The notes below the pieces were generated by a model. It did not search any database and was not told where the DNA came from. It saw nothing but the letters and a program-made list of their open reading frames with translations. From assembly GCA_020630795.1 (NCBI GenBank), contig JAHDIK010000004.1:135732-199731 (forward strand): 64,000 nucleotides of DNA, read 5' to 3'. Every line of letters starts with the position of its first letter. The first letter of the stretch is position 1. This DNA comes from Colwellia sp. Its GTDB lineage: Bacteria; Pseudomonadota; Gammaproteobacteria; Enterobacterales; Alteromonadaceae. Positions 1 through 8,986 of this stretch are shown piece by piece. The translations under genes and the position numbers were made by a program.

Positions 1-757
1 CTAAACTCCCCTCAGCAATTTCATCTGCAACCATAAACTCAGGAATATGCCCCCAGCCTAACCCTGCAACCAACAAGCTTTTAAGCGTGTATGCATCTTT
101 TGTTCTCCATTGTCGGCTGCCTTTAAGTAAAATCAATTCGTGGCTGTCTAAACTTAAATTACTTTCTTCTACGCTGAGGTGAACCTGCTCTTTAAGGTTT
201 TGGATACTAATATTTTCAGGCGATTTGAACATACCAGAGGTTGCAACTAATACTATTTTAAAGTCGCTCACGGGTAGTGTTTCTAAATCTCCAAGTGCAT
301 ATAACGTTGGCCACCAAGGGCTTATTGCTAAATCGATTTCTTTCTTCTTTAACAGCTCTAATGAACTGAACCTAGAGCCACCAATAAGCTCTATTTCAGT
401 GTTTGGATATTCAACTTGGCAATGCTTAAGTAAGTCTAAAATGGTAGGCAATGGGCAAATCGAGTCATAACCTATACGAACAATCGCTTCGTTACCTTCA
501 CCCAAGTGTTGCCCTAAAGAGTTGAGCTGTGATGATGATTGCAGTAACTCTTGCGCTTTATGATAAAACGACCTTCCTGCTTCAGTTAACCCTAACCGAT
601 AGTTGTCGCGACTTAATATTTGAAAGCCAAACTCTTCTTCTAACTTTTTTAGCGACATAGACAAGGCTGGCTGTGTTTTATGTAAGCTTTCTGCCGCAAG
701 TTTTAACGAACCATGCTCTACAACGCTGCATAATGCCTGAATTTGATCGAGTGTCAT
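1..757 (-). CDS. LysR family transcriptional regulator (3' end outside window)
   Basis: The reading frame starts at the ATG at 757 and stays open to the window edge, giving 252 residues of a family usually near 300 residues long. The N-terminus has the LysR winged HTH (MTLDQIQALCSVVEHGSLKL, then AAESLHKTQPALSMSLKKLE). The effector-binding domain follows (IGYDSICPLPTILDLLKHCQ). It is transcribed away from the RND efflux pair starting at 1019, the classic layout of a LysR regulator that controls its divergent neighbour. The regulated target and ligand are inference. The C-terminal 40-50 residues are missing only because the window ends. Confidence 0.9.
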   Translation of the reverse strand, partial: MTLDQIQALCSVVEHGSLKLAAESLHKTQPALSMSLKKLEEEFGFQILSRDNYRLGLTEAGRSFYHKAQELLQSSSQLNSLGQHLGEGNEAIVRIGYDSICPLPTILDLLKHCQVEYPNTEIELIGGSRFSSLELLKKKEIDLAISPWWPTLYALGDLETLPVSDFKIVLVATSGMFKSPENISIQNLKEQVHLSVEESNLSLDSHELILLKGSRQWRTKDAYTLKSLLVAGLGWGHIPEFMVADEIAEGSL

Positions 758-828
758 GCTCACCTCTATTTTTAATATCACCAAAACCATAAAACATATT
801 AAATTTTATTTATCATGTAAATCAAATT

Positions 829-846
829 ATATAAATATTTTTATAT
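829..846. promoter_or_regulatory. AT-rich inverted repeat in the LysR/RND divergent region
   Basis: ATATAAA (829-835) and TTTATAT (840-846) form a perfect 7-bp inverted repeat with a 4-bp spacer, inside the 261-bp gap between the LysR gene and the efflux operon. LysR proteins bind such partly palindromic AT-rich sites. The surrounding DNA is so AT-rich that chance is a real alternative. Confidence 0.25.
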
Positions 847-1018
847 AAACAGATCAAATATAATTCACGTTATGGTGCTACCGTGGTGGCGCTTTATACA
901 TTTTTCTCCTAAATTTATGTCAAAGGTTTTAATTAAAAATCAACGATTAATCATGGCTTACATAAAGAAGAGTCGTTGTATTCAACCATAGATGGTTATT
1001 TCCAAACACGAGGTTTAC

Positions 1019-2119
1019 ATGTTTTCATTCACACAAAGGTTTTTCAGTATTAGTGTTTTACTTTCTGCAATCGTTATTACGGGTTGTAACAACGCAGAAA
1101 CGACTGAAGAAAAACCTGAATTAATTCGCCCTGCAAAACTGTTTACGGTTGAAGATCCAACTAAGCAATCTTTTAGAAACTTTCCAGCAGAAGTGGAAGC
1201 AAACGCTGAGTCTAAACTGGCGTTTAGAGTAAACGGACAAATAATCGACTTCCCTATAAAACCAGGCGGTATGGTGAAAAAAGGCGACATTGTTGCCAAG
1301 TTAGATCCCAACGATTTTAAACTGCAATTAGACGACCGAAAAGCACGATACGACCTTGCTAAATCTAAATATGACCAAGCTAAACTCTTGCTTGATCGTA
1401 AGCTAGGTTCAAAAACGAACTATGATGAAGCAAAAGCAAACCTTGGCGTTGCGTTATCGTCGTTAAACGTCGCAAAAAGCAATATTGAATACACTATTTT
1501 ACACGCACCATTTTCTGGTAATGTATCTAAAACCTTTGTTGAAAAACACGACCATATTCTAGCTAAGCAACCTATTTTAAGTTTGCAAACACGTGATTTA
1601 ATCGACATTTCAGTACAAATGCCTGAAAGCATCGTATCGCGCGCTCAAAAAGGTTCAACGCATCAACCTACCGTAATATTCGACTCGTACCCCGAAAAAG
1701 AATATTTGGCCACTATCAAAGAATTCGATACCGCAGCTAATCCAACTACGCTTACCTACAAAGTTGTTTTTTCGTTACCTAGTCCTAAAGAATTTAATGC
1801 GTTTCCGGGTATGTCAGCTAACATGCGAATCGACTTGTCTCAAATTACACAAATGGACAACACAAAATATTTACTCCCTATTGGCGCTGTTTTTTCTGCA
1901 GAAGATATACCACTAAGCGACAACAAAAAGCACGTATGGAAAGTAGATCCTGCCACAATGACCGTACACCGTGTAGAAGTAGAAATTGGCGAGTTAAAAA
2001 GTAACGGAATAGAAGTTCTGTCTGGCTTAACAACTGGCGATCAAGTAGTTGCCGCTGGTACTCACTTTTTAAGCGAAAATATGAAAATTCGTGCTTGGAA
2101 TAGAGAAAAGGGATTATAA
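1019..2119 (+). CDS. RND efflux pump periplasmic adaptor (membrane fusion) lipoprotein
   Basis: Membrane fusion protein that would link an inner-membrane RND permease to an outer-membrane channel. A start at 1019 is chosen because GAGG at 1010-1013 is well spaced, whereas the upstream in-frame ATG at 992 has no ribosome binding site. From 1019 the protein is 366 residues. It has a lipoprotein signal peptide ending VITGC (Cys23), a biotinyl-lipoyl-like half (FRVNGQIIDFPIKPGGMVKKG), an alpha-hairpin, the second lipoyl half (IEYTILHAPFSGNV) and a beta-barrel region. The permease starts 2 bp after its stop codon, so the two form an operon. No outer-membrane channel gene is present; a TolC-type protein elsewhere is assumed. 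The substrate is unknown. Confidence 0.93.
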   Translation: MFSFTQRFFSISVLLSAIVITGCNNAETTEEKPELIRPAKLFTVEDPTKQSFRNFPAEVEANAESKLAFRVNGQIIDFPIKPGGMVKKGDIVAKLDPNDFKLQLDDRKARYDLAKSKYDQAKLLLDRKLGSKTNYDEAKANLGVALSSLNVAKSNIEYTILHAPFSGNVSKTFVEKHDHILAKQPILSLQTRDLIDISVQMPESIVSRAQKGSTHQPTVIFDSYPEKEYLATIKEFDTAANPTTLTYKVVFSLPSPKEFNAFPGMSANMRIDLSQITQMDNTKYLLPIGAVFSAEDIPLSDNKKHVWKVDPATMTVHRVEVEIGELKSNGIEVLSGLTTGDQVVAAGTHFLSENMKIRAWNREKGL

Positions 2120-2121
2120 GC

Positions 2122-5100
2122 ATGAGACTCGCAGAATACTCAATTAAAAACAGCGTAACCAGTTGGATGTTTGCGCTGATACTACTTATCGGTGGTGTTG
2201 TTTCCTATAACGATTTAGGTCGATTAGAAGATCCTGAATTTACGTTAAAAATGGCGATGATCACAACAACATACCCTGGCGCTTCACCAACACAAGTTGA
2301 AGAAGAGGTAAGCTACCAAATTGAAAACGCCTTACAACAACTGCCCTACGTTGATTTTGTTCGTTCAATATCGAGTGCGGGGTTTTCACAAATTATTGTT
2401 GAAATGAAGCCCATCTACCGTAAAGAAGACCTAAGACAAATATGGGATGAATTACGTAGAAAAGTTAATGACCTCTCAGGCATGTTACCACCAGGTGTTA
2501 ACCCACCAAGCGTTATTGACGATTTTGGCGATGTGTACGGCGTATTGTTAGCAGTAAGCGGTGAAGGTTATTCATACGAAGAACTCAAAGATTACTCTGA
2601 TTACCTAAGGCGTGAACTTGTACTAGTAGAAGGCGTTGGAAAAGTTAGCGTAACAGGCGAACAACAAGAACAAGTTGTTGTTGAAATTACACGCAACAAA
2701 TTAGCTTCTTTAGGCATACCAACAAGCCGAATTTACCAACTATTACAAACTCAAAACCAAGTATCAAATTCAGGAAAAGTAAAAATAGGCAGCGAGTATA
2801 TTCGCTTACACCCTACTGGCGAGTTCCATTCTGTTAAAGAGTTAGAAGGATTGATTATTTCTAACCCAGGCGCGTCAGAATTAATTTACCTTGGCGACGT
2901 AGCAACAATAAAACGAGCATACGCGGAAGTGCCAAATCACGTCACCACATACAACAACAAACAAGCGTTACTTATCGGTATTTCGTTTTCTTCAGGCGTA
3001 AACGTCGTTGAAATAGGCAAAACACTTGATAAACGCATGGCTGAACTTGAAAGCTTTCGCCCCATTGGTTTAGAAGTTGTGAACGTTTATAATCAGCCAG
3101 CAGAAGTAGACAAATCCATGAAAAGCTTCATGTTAAGTTTGGCTGAAGCTGTTGCTATTGTTATTGCTGTACTGCTCATTTTTATGGGGGTAAAAACCGG
3201 TGTACTTATTGGCGTTGTTTTACTGCTAACTGTACTTGGAACCTTCATTTTTATGAGTATGTTCAGTATTGACCTACAGCGTATATCACTCGGTGCCTTA
3301 ATCATTGCGTTAGGAATGCTCGTCGACAATGCCATTGTGGTTACCGAAGGTATTTTGATCGGCATGAAAAAAGGTAAAACTAAACTACAAGCCGCGTTAA
3401 GTATTACGTCGCAAACCAACATGCCATTGTTAGGTGCTACAATTATAGCCATTGCCGCGTTTGCTCCTATCGGCCTATCGTCTCATGCGACGGGTGAATT
3501 TGCGGGCAGCTTATTTTGGGTATTACTCATATCATTATTGCTTAGCTGGGTAACCGCGATTACTTTAACGCCATTTTTCGCTCATGTAATGTTTAAAGAA
3601 ACATCGCTAGAAGAACAAGCGAACCAATCAGAAAGTAACGACCCGTATCAAGGCGCTATTTTCACAGGCTATAAAGCTTTACTTAACGTTTGTATGAAAC
3701 ACCGTGCCATTACACTGTTTATGATGGTAGTTATGTTTGTAGCTGCAGTAATTGGGTTTGGGCAAGTTAAGCAATCTTTTTTCCCAAAATCGAATACCCC
3801 AATGTTTTATTTAGACTATTGGCGCTACCAAGGTTCTGATATTAGAGAAACACAAAAAGACCTTAAAGCGATTCAAGCTTATTTGTTAGAACAAAGCCAA
3901 GTAAAACAAATTACGTCAACCATCGGACGTGGTGCGCCTCGCTTTATGCTAACTTACGCGCCTGAAAAATCTTACCCTGCGTTTGGGCAATTAATTATTC
4001 GTGTGGAAGACAGAGACGCGTTAAACCCTGTAATGGAAAATATACGTGAATATGTAAGCACCCATTATCCAAATGCGCAATTTAAAATTAAAGCAATGGA
4101 AATTGGGCCGTCAACCGACGCTAAAATTGAAACACGTTTTTCTGGACCCGATCCTGATGTACTTCGCAATTTAGCGCAACAAGCAGCAGATGTTTTAAAG
4201 GCCGACGGAAAAGCGTTTAATATTAGACACGATTGGCGAGAGCGTACCAAAGTTATACGCCCACAGTATAACGAAGCCATGGGACGACGTGTTGGTGTGA
4301 GTAAACACGATATAGATTCTGTGTTGCTAACAAACTTTACAGGGCAACAAGTAGGGCTGTACCGAGAAGGGACTAAATTATTACCCATTATTGCGCGTGC
4401 TCCTAAAGAAGAACGTTTAAATATTGATACGTTACCTGAATTGCAAGTATACAGCGCAGCATCAAATAAACATGTACCGATCGACCAAGTTATCTATGGC
4501 TTTGAAACAGAGTGGGAAGACTCGCTTATAGTTAGACGCGACAGAAAACGTACGATAACCATAATGGCAGATCACGATGTACTGGGTGACGAAACAGCGG
4601 CAAGCTTGTTTAACCGTGTAAAAGCGCCAATTGAAGCGATTAAGTTACCACAAGGCTACTCAATGGAATGGGGCGGAGAATATGAATCATCATCTAAAGC
4701 GCAAGCTGCACTATTTGGTGGTCTACCGCTAGGTTACCTTGTTATGTTTGTTATCACGGTGTTGTTGTTCAACTCGGTAAAAGCGCCTTTAGTGATATGG
4801 GCAACGGTACCACTTGCCTTAATTGGCGTGTCATCAGGCATGTTAATCATGGGTGCACCGTTTAGTTTTATGGCATTACTTGGCTTACTTAGTCTTTCAG
4901 GAATGTTAATAAAAAATGGAATTGTACTCGTTGACCAAATTAATCTTGAATTAGCCGAAGGTAAAGAGCCCTATCATGCGGTTTTCCATTCTGCAGTCAG
5001 TCGTGTTCGACCTGTAGCTATGGCTGCAATTACAACAATTTTAGGCATGATCCCCTTACTGTTTGATGTGTTTTTTGAATCAATGGCGGTAACCATTATG

Positions 5101-5193
5101 TTTGGTTTAGGTTTTGCGACAGTATTAACACTAATTGTTGTACCGGTATTATTTACCGTTGTCTTTAAAATTGAATACCAAAAAATTAACTAA
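2122..5193 (+). CDS. RND efflux permease (AcrB/TriC-like, HAE1 family)
   Basis: Inner-membrane proton-driven exporter of 1023 residues, the usual length for the family. It has the two repeated halves, each with a large periplasmic loop and a six-helix bundle, and starts with a membrane segment at residues 14-31. The fourth helix carries GMLVDNAIVV, so the Asp pair found in AcrB (VDDAIVV) is Asp-Asn here. This variant is seen in TriC/NolG-like branches of the family. It is co-transcribed with the adaptor at 1019. The LysR gene divergent from the pair is the likely regulator. The exported substrate cannot be read from the sequence. Confidence 0.95.
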   Translation: MRLAEYSIKNSVTSWMFALILLIGGVVSYNDLGRLEDPEFTLKMAMITTTYPGASPTQVEEEVSYQIENALQQLPYVDFVRSISSAGFSQIIVEMKPIYRKEDLRQIWDELRRKVNDLSGMLPPGVNPPSVIDDFGDVYGVLLAVSGEGYSYEELKDYSDYLRRELVLVEGVGKVSVTGEQQEQVVVEITRNKLASLGIPTSRIYQLLQTQNQVSNSGKVKIGSEYIRLHPTGEFHSVKELEGLIISNPGASELIYLGDVATIKRAYAEVPNHVTTYNNKQALLIGISFSSGVNVVEIGKTLDKRMAELESFRPIGLEVVNVYNQPAEVDKSMKSFMLSLAEAVAIVIAVLLIFMGVKTGVLIGVVLLLTVLGTFIFMSMFSIDLQRISLGALIIALGMLVDNAIVVTEGILIGMKKGKTKLQAALSITSQTNMPLLGATIIAIAAFAPIGLSSHATGEFAGSLFWVLLISLLLSWVTAITLTPFFAHVMFKETSLEEQANQSESNDPYQGAIFTGYKALLNVCMKHRAITLFMMVVMFVAAVIGFGQVKQSFFPKSNTPMFYLDYWRYQGSDIRETQKDLKAIQAYLLEQSQVKQITSTIGRGAPRFMLTYAPEKSYPAFGQLIIRVEDRDALNPVMENIREYVSTHYPNAQFKIKAMEIGPSTDAKIETRFSGPDPDVLRNLAQQAADVLKADGKAFNIRHDWRERTKVIRPQYNEAMGRRVGVSKHDIDSVLLTNFTGQQVGLYREGTKLLPIIARAPKEERLNIDTLPELQVYSAASNKHVPIDQVIYGFETEWEDSLIVRRDRKRTITIMADHDVLGDETAASLFNRVKAPIEAIKLPQGYSMEWGGEYESSSKAQAALFGGLPLGYLVMFVITVLLFNSVKAPLVIWATVPLALIGVSSGMLIMGAPFSFMALLGLLSLSGMLIKNGIVLVDQINLELAEGKEPYHAVFHSAVSRVRPVAMAAITTILGMIPLLFDVFFESMAVTIMFGLGFATVLTLIVVPVLFTVVFKIEYQKIN

Positions 5194-5226
5194 TCTTTTG
5201 GGCTTTAGGCCTTTACTACTAAAACC

Positions 5227-5258
5227 TGCGCAACTGGTCTAACAGTTTCAGTTGCGCA
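5227..5258. terminator. hairpin after the RND operon
   Basis: TGCGCAACTG (5227-5236) and CAGTTGCGCA (5249-5258) form a perfect 10-bp stem 33 bp after the permease stop codon. There is no T-run downstream on the plus strand, so it may stop transcription weakly or protect the 3' end of the mRNA. Confidence 0.4.
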
Positions 5259-5362
5259 AATAACACCCTCGCCTTATTGTTATTTTATTCTTTATAATCA
5301 ATAAAATATAAAACATTAAATTTTAAACGCTTTAATTTTATTGCAATATTTCCATAACTAAA

Positions 5363-5391
5363 CAGTCATATTAATTCATTTTTACTGTAAT
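5363..5391 (+). promoter_or_regulatory. degenerate Pho-box-like repeat upstream of the TonB receptor
   Basis: CAGTCAT (5363-5369) and CTGTAAT (5385-5391) are exactly 22 bp apart, with AATTCAT (5373-5379) between them. PhoB sites are CTGTCAT-like heptamers at 11-bp spacing. The match is imperfect. It lies 70-98 bp before a receptor that is followed by a PhoD-type phosphatase, which makes a phosphate-starvation site plausible but unproven. Confidence 0.3.
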
Positions 5392-5460
5392 AAATCCTCT
5401 TCATAATCGCCGCCATTAAAACAATAAATAACAATTTATTAGAGATTATTAAGGGAAACC

Positions 5461-7740
5461 ATGAACCTCAAACCTATAAAAAGTGCAATTGCGTTAGCTG
5501 TTTTGTCATCACTATCTATGAATGCGGTGGCGAATGAAGATCAAGCCATTGAAGAAGTTTCTGTTGTTGTAAAAAAACTTACCCGTGCTAACCACGTAAT
5601 TGACAGCACAATGGTTAAACAAGTACCGAACATTTCTAGCGTATTTGCTGTTATGGACAAGCTACCGGGCATTAACATTAACGAAGGTGATGCATTTGGT
5701 GGCGACGATTGGTCAACATCAATCACAATGCGCGGCTTTAGTATCGACGGTAATTCACAACAGCTGGGCATGACAATCGACGGTATTCCAAACGGTGGCT
5801 CAAACTACGGCGGTGGTGCAAAAGCAAACCGTTATCTTGACGCCGAGAATATGTCGAACATTGAAGTATCTCAAGGTACGTCAGACATTTCTTCAGCTTC
5901 ATTAGAAGCCCTAGGTGGTACGTTTAACTTTGTAAGTATGAACCCGCTTTTAAACAAAGAAACAAAAATTGCTTACACAACAGGCGATCACAATGCTTCA
6001 CGTTACTTTGTAAAACACAACACAGGTGAGATATTTGACGGGACTACAACAGCTTATGCTAGTTACTCTCAAACATCTAACAGCCGCTGGGTGGGTGAAG
6101 GATCAAATGGTGGCATGAGCAGACAACATGCTGAAGTTAAGTTTATAACCGATTTAGGGCAACTAAGCATTACCGGCCGCTTATCGTATGACGACGCTGA
6201 CGAAGATAATTACAACTCAGTAAGTAAAGAACAGTTCGACACAAATCCAAACTGGGATCAGCTAACGTGGAACTGGACAGGTATTCCTCATTTTGACCAA
6301 ATGTTTGCAGAAGGTTGGTCTACCCTGCGCGAAAATACATTGGGTTACGTGAAGTTTGAATACGATATTGATTCTACGATGTCGTTCCACGTAACACCTT
6401 ATTACCACAAGAATCAAGGTCGCGGCGACTGGATTCCACCATACTTAGCAAGCCCTGTAGACGCAAATGGAAACCCAACTAATCAAGGTGGTTCTAATGC
6501 GGGTTCTTATGGGTTTACTGACGGAAACGGCACTCCTTTAGCGCCAGCAGCAGATTGTACAGAAACTTATTCATGGCCTTGGAATTCTGGCTCAGGGTTG
6601 CATGCAGCGTGTTACGATAGTTCAGCAATTCCTGTTATGTCTTACCGCCATACGCATTATGAAAAAAACCGTACAGGCTTAACAGCTAACTTCGACATGA
6701 CCATTGGCAATAACGATATTGCTATGGGGTTATGGACAGAAACCAACGACCGTAACGAGTCTCGCGATTGGCATAAAGTGATTGATGCTCGCATTTATCA
6801 TCACTTCGACCGCTCTCCATACTGGGTTCAATACGATAACGAATTTACAACAGATACCCTAAAGCTATACATTGAAGACACAATTTCATTCGACGACGTA
6901 ACACTTAACATTGGTGCACAAAAATACTTTGTTGAAATAGAAAAATTCGACAAGTTTGCAAACCAAGTTACAGGCAAAGTTGAGAGTGACTCTGACGTAT
7001 TATTCAGCATTGGTGGTATTTACCAACTGAATGAAGAAATGGAGTTGTTTGCGGGATACAGCGAAAACTTTTCAGCAATTAAAGACGGTGTACTTGAAAG
7101 AGACGCATCTTCTTTAACGCAAATAGCGCCAGAAACCGCAGAAAACATGGAGATTGGCTTACGTTATAACTCGCAAGATCTTCAATTTTCAGCAACCTAC
7201 TACCAAGTTGATTTTGAAAATAGAATCACCTTTATTGCACCAGGTAGCGACACTGACGGTATTGACTACGACATAGGTACAAACGGTTCATACATCAACG
7301 TAGGCGGCATTGAATCTGACGGGGTTGAATTGAGCTTGAGTTATCAGCTAAACGACCATGTTTCACTTTATTCATCTTACACCCATAACGATTCAACTTA
7401 CGTTGGAGACGCCGAAGGGTTTAAGTCAGGCGATAAGGTAAACGATTCTATCGACAAAATGTTTGTGTTTTCAGCCGACTACACTGACGGAAACTTCAAT
7501 GTGGGTAGCTCGGTTAAATATACTGGTGAACGTGGTATTGCAGACGCTTACACCATTTTAAATTTCAACGCGGGTTACAACGCGACGCTTGATAACAACG
7601 TATTTAAAACACTTGATATCAACTTTGTTGTAAATAACGTAACCGACGAAGATTTCCTTTCAACTGGAACAGGAAACGGATTAACGTATTTCATTGGTGC
7701 TCCTCGCACAGCAACAATCACGTTATCTACGAGCTTCTAG
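5461..7740 (+). CDS. TonB-dependent outer-membrane receptor
   Basis: Outer-membrane ligand-gated channel that would use energy from a TonB-ExbB-ExbD complex. The 759-residue protein has a signal peptide (residues 1-24, cleaved near NAVANE). A plug domain covers about residues 40-165, with signatures such as MDKLPGINI, ITMRGFSIDG and VSQGTSDI. A 22-strand barrel follows and ends in the expected terminal Phe (TITLSTSF). The start has a purine-rich leader (AAGGGAAACC) directly upstream. The next gene is a PhoD-like phosphatase, so the substrate may be an organic phosphorus compound; this is inference from context. The sequence alone does not identify the ligand. Confidence 0.92.
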   Translation: MNLKPIKSAIALAVLSSLSMNAVANEDQAIEEVSVVVKKLTRANHVIDSTMVKQVPNISSVFAVMDKLPGININEGDAFGGDDWSTSITMRGFSIDGNSQQLGMTIDGIPNGGSNYGGGAKANRYLDAENMSNIEVSQGTSDISSASLEALGGTFNFVSMNPLLNKETKIAYTTGDHNASRYFVKHNTGEIFDGTTTAYASYSQTSNSRWVGEGSNGGMSRQHAEVKFITDLGQLSITGRLSYDDADEDNYNSVSKEQFDTNPNWDQLTWNWTGIPHFDQMFAEGWSTLRENTLGYVKFEYDIDSTMSFHVTPYYHKNQGRGDWIPPYLASPVDANGNPTNQGGSNAGSYGFTDGNGTPLAPAADCTETYSWPWNSGSGLHAACYDSSAIPVMSYRHTHYEKNRTGLTANFDMTIGNNDIAMGLWTETNDRNESRDWHKVIDARIYHHFDRSPYWVQYDNEFTTDTLKLYIEDTISFDDVTLNIGAQKYFVEIEKFDKFANQVTGKVESDSDVLFSIGGIYQLNEEMELFAGYSENFSAIKDGVLERDASSLTQIAPETAENMEIGLRYNSQDLQFSATYYQVDFENRITFIAPGSDTDGIDYDIGTNGSYINVGGIESDGVELSLSYQLNDHVSLYSSYTHNDSTYVGDAEGFKSGDKVNDSIDKMFVFSADYTDGNFNVGSSVKYTGERGIADAYTILNFNAGYNATLDNNVFKTLDINFVVNNVTDEDFLSTGTGNGLTYFIGAPRTATITLSTSF

Positions 7741-7770
7741 CAAAAAAAGTTTTAACCTCCCCCTGGTTTT

Positions 7771-7806
7771 AGGTTACTAAGTTAGACATGCTTAGTAACC
7801 TTTTTT
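7771..7806 (+). terminator. rho-independent terminator between receptor and phosphatase
   Basis: A perfect 11-bp stem, AGGTTACTAAG (7771-7781) with CTTAGTAACCT (7791-7801), is followed by a T-run. It ends only about 20 bp before the ATG of the next gene and overlaps that gene's leader, so it may partly uncouple the phosphatase from the receptor. Confidence 0.8.
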
Positions 7807-7826
7807 AATTTAGGAACATGAATTAA

Positions 7827-8879
7827 ATGCGCACGTTAGTTAAAGTTTCACTGCTTCTTTCATTATGTTTTACTACCTCGTTTATTAAAGCGTCAACTCA
7901 AAAAATTCTTTTTGGTTCATGTAGTCACCAAGATAAAACAATGCCTATTTTCAATGCGATCAATAACGAAAATGCCGATTTATTTATATTTTTAGGTGAC
8001 AACGTTTACGGTGACACCGAGAATATGAGCCATCTCGAACACAAATATGAACTGTTAGGAAACAATCAAGGCTTCAAAAAATTACAGAAAAATACACCCA
8101 CAATTGCGATATGGGACGATCACGACTACGGCGAGAATGACGCAGGTAAAGAGTTTCCTCAAAAAGAGGGATCACGAAAAATCATGTTAGATTTTTGGAA
8201 CGAACCCAAGAACTCACCTCGCCGAACAAGGCCTGATGGAATATACACTGCTTACATGTACGGAAAAGATTCAGAGAAAGTACATGTAATTATGCCCGAC
8301 CTTCGCTGGAACAGAGATAAGCTCAACTCTGTAGGTAAAGTAAAATACTTTACTCAGCGTCAGCCTAACAACATGGGACCATACTCACCTTCAGAAGATC
8401 CTACAGCGTCAATGTTAGGTGAAAAACAATGGCAATGGCTTGAACAAGAGCTACAAAAACCTTCAAAAATTAAAGTCATCGCGTCTAGCTTACAATTACT
8501 TGCCGACTTTACCGGTTGGGAATCGTGGGCGAACTATCCTTACGATAGAAACCGCTTATTCGAACTCATCAAAAAACATCAAGTAAACGGCGTGGTTATT
8601 ATCAGTGGCGACACACATTGGGGTGAAGTGTCAAAAGTCACACAAAACCTCGATTATCCGTTATGGGAAGTTACTAGTTCTGGACTAACTGAAGAGTGGA
8701 AAAACGTTAGCCCGAACAAGCACCGTGTAAGCGGTTATACCAATAAAGTAAACTACGGCGAGCTTTTTATTGAGTGGGGGTTAGAAGATCCAATGCTGAC
8801 ATTGAGTTTAAAAAATATCACCGGTGATGTGTTTACCAAGCACCAAGTAAAGCTATCAACACTTTCACCATATAAATAA
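7827..8879 (+). CDS. PhoD-like periplasmic phosphodiesterase/alkaline phosphatase
   Basis: Metallophosphoesterase of the PhoD/DUF7800 superfamily, 350 residues with a Sec signal peptide (about residues 1-22, ending FIKA). It is expected to release phosphate from phosphomono- or diesters in the periplasm or outside the cell. Metal-binding motifs in order are GSCSHQD near the N-terminus, FLGDNVYGD, IWDDHDYGEND and ISGDTHWGE. The start at 7827 is preceded by TAGGAA; a nearer ATG at 7818 runs into a stop after two codons. The gene lacks the long N-terminal domain of Bacillus PhoD and resembles shorter marine members. It sits downstream of a TonB receptor. Confidence 0.88.
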   Translation: MRTLVKVSLLLSLCFTTSFIKASTQKILFGSCSHQDKTMPIFNAINNENADLFIFLGDNVYGDTENMSHLEHKYELLGNNQGFKKLQKNTPTIAIWDDHDYGENDAGKEFPQKEGSRKIMLDFWNEPKNSPRRTRPDGIYTAYMYGKDSEKVHVIMPDLRWNRDKLNSVGKVKYFTQRQPNNMGPYSPSEDPTASMLGEKQWQWLEQELQKPSKIKVIASSLQLLADFTGWESWANYPYDRNRLFELIKKHQVNGVVIISGDTHWGEVSKVTQNLDYPLWEVTSSGLTEEWKNVSPNKHRVSGYTNKVNYGELFIEWGLEDPMLTLSLKNITGDVFTKHQVKLSTLSPYK

Positions 8880-8918
8880 GTTAACTATCGTACTTATGCA
8901 ATGTTTACACAACGTTAA

Positions 8919-8959
8919 GAGTACTTGGTGTTTGTCACTCCGAGTGCTCTTTGGTTTTT
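8919..8959 (+). terminator. terminator after the PhoD-like gene
   Basis: GAGTACTTGG (8919-8928) pairs with CCGAGTGCTC (8940-8949), including two G-U pairs, and is followed by TTTGGTTTTT. It lies between two convergent genes. Confidence 0.65.
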
Positions 8960-8986
8960 ACAAAGTAAACGCACCGCTTACAATGG

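Noticed and set aside
225-470. plus-strand frame of 81 codons near the window start
   Set aside because: It lies antisense inside the LysR gene and encodes no recognisable protein.
992-1018. earlier ATG for the RND adaptor
   Set aside because: It adds nine residues before the signal peptide and has no ribosome binding site; 1019 has GAGG.
3093-3452. minus-strand frame of 119 codons inside the RND permease
   Set aside because: Shadow of a strongly coding RND frame; low-complexity composition and no ribosome binding site.
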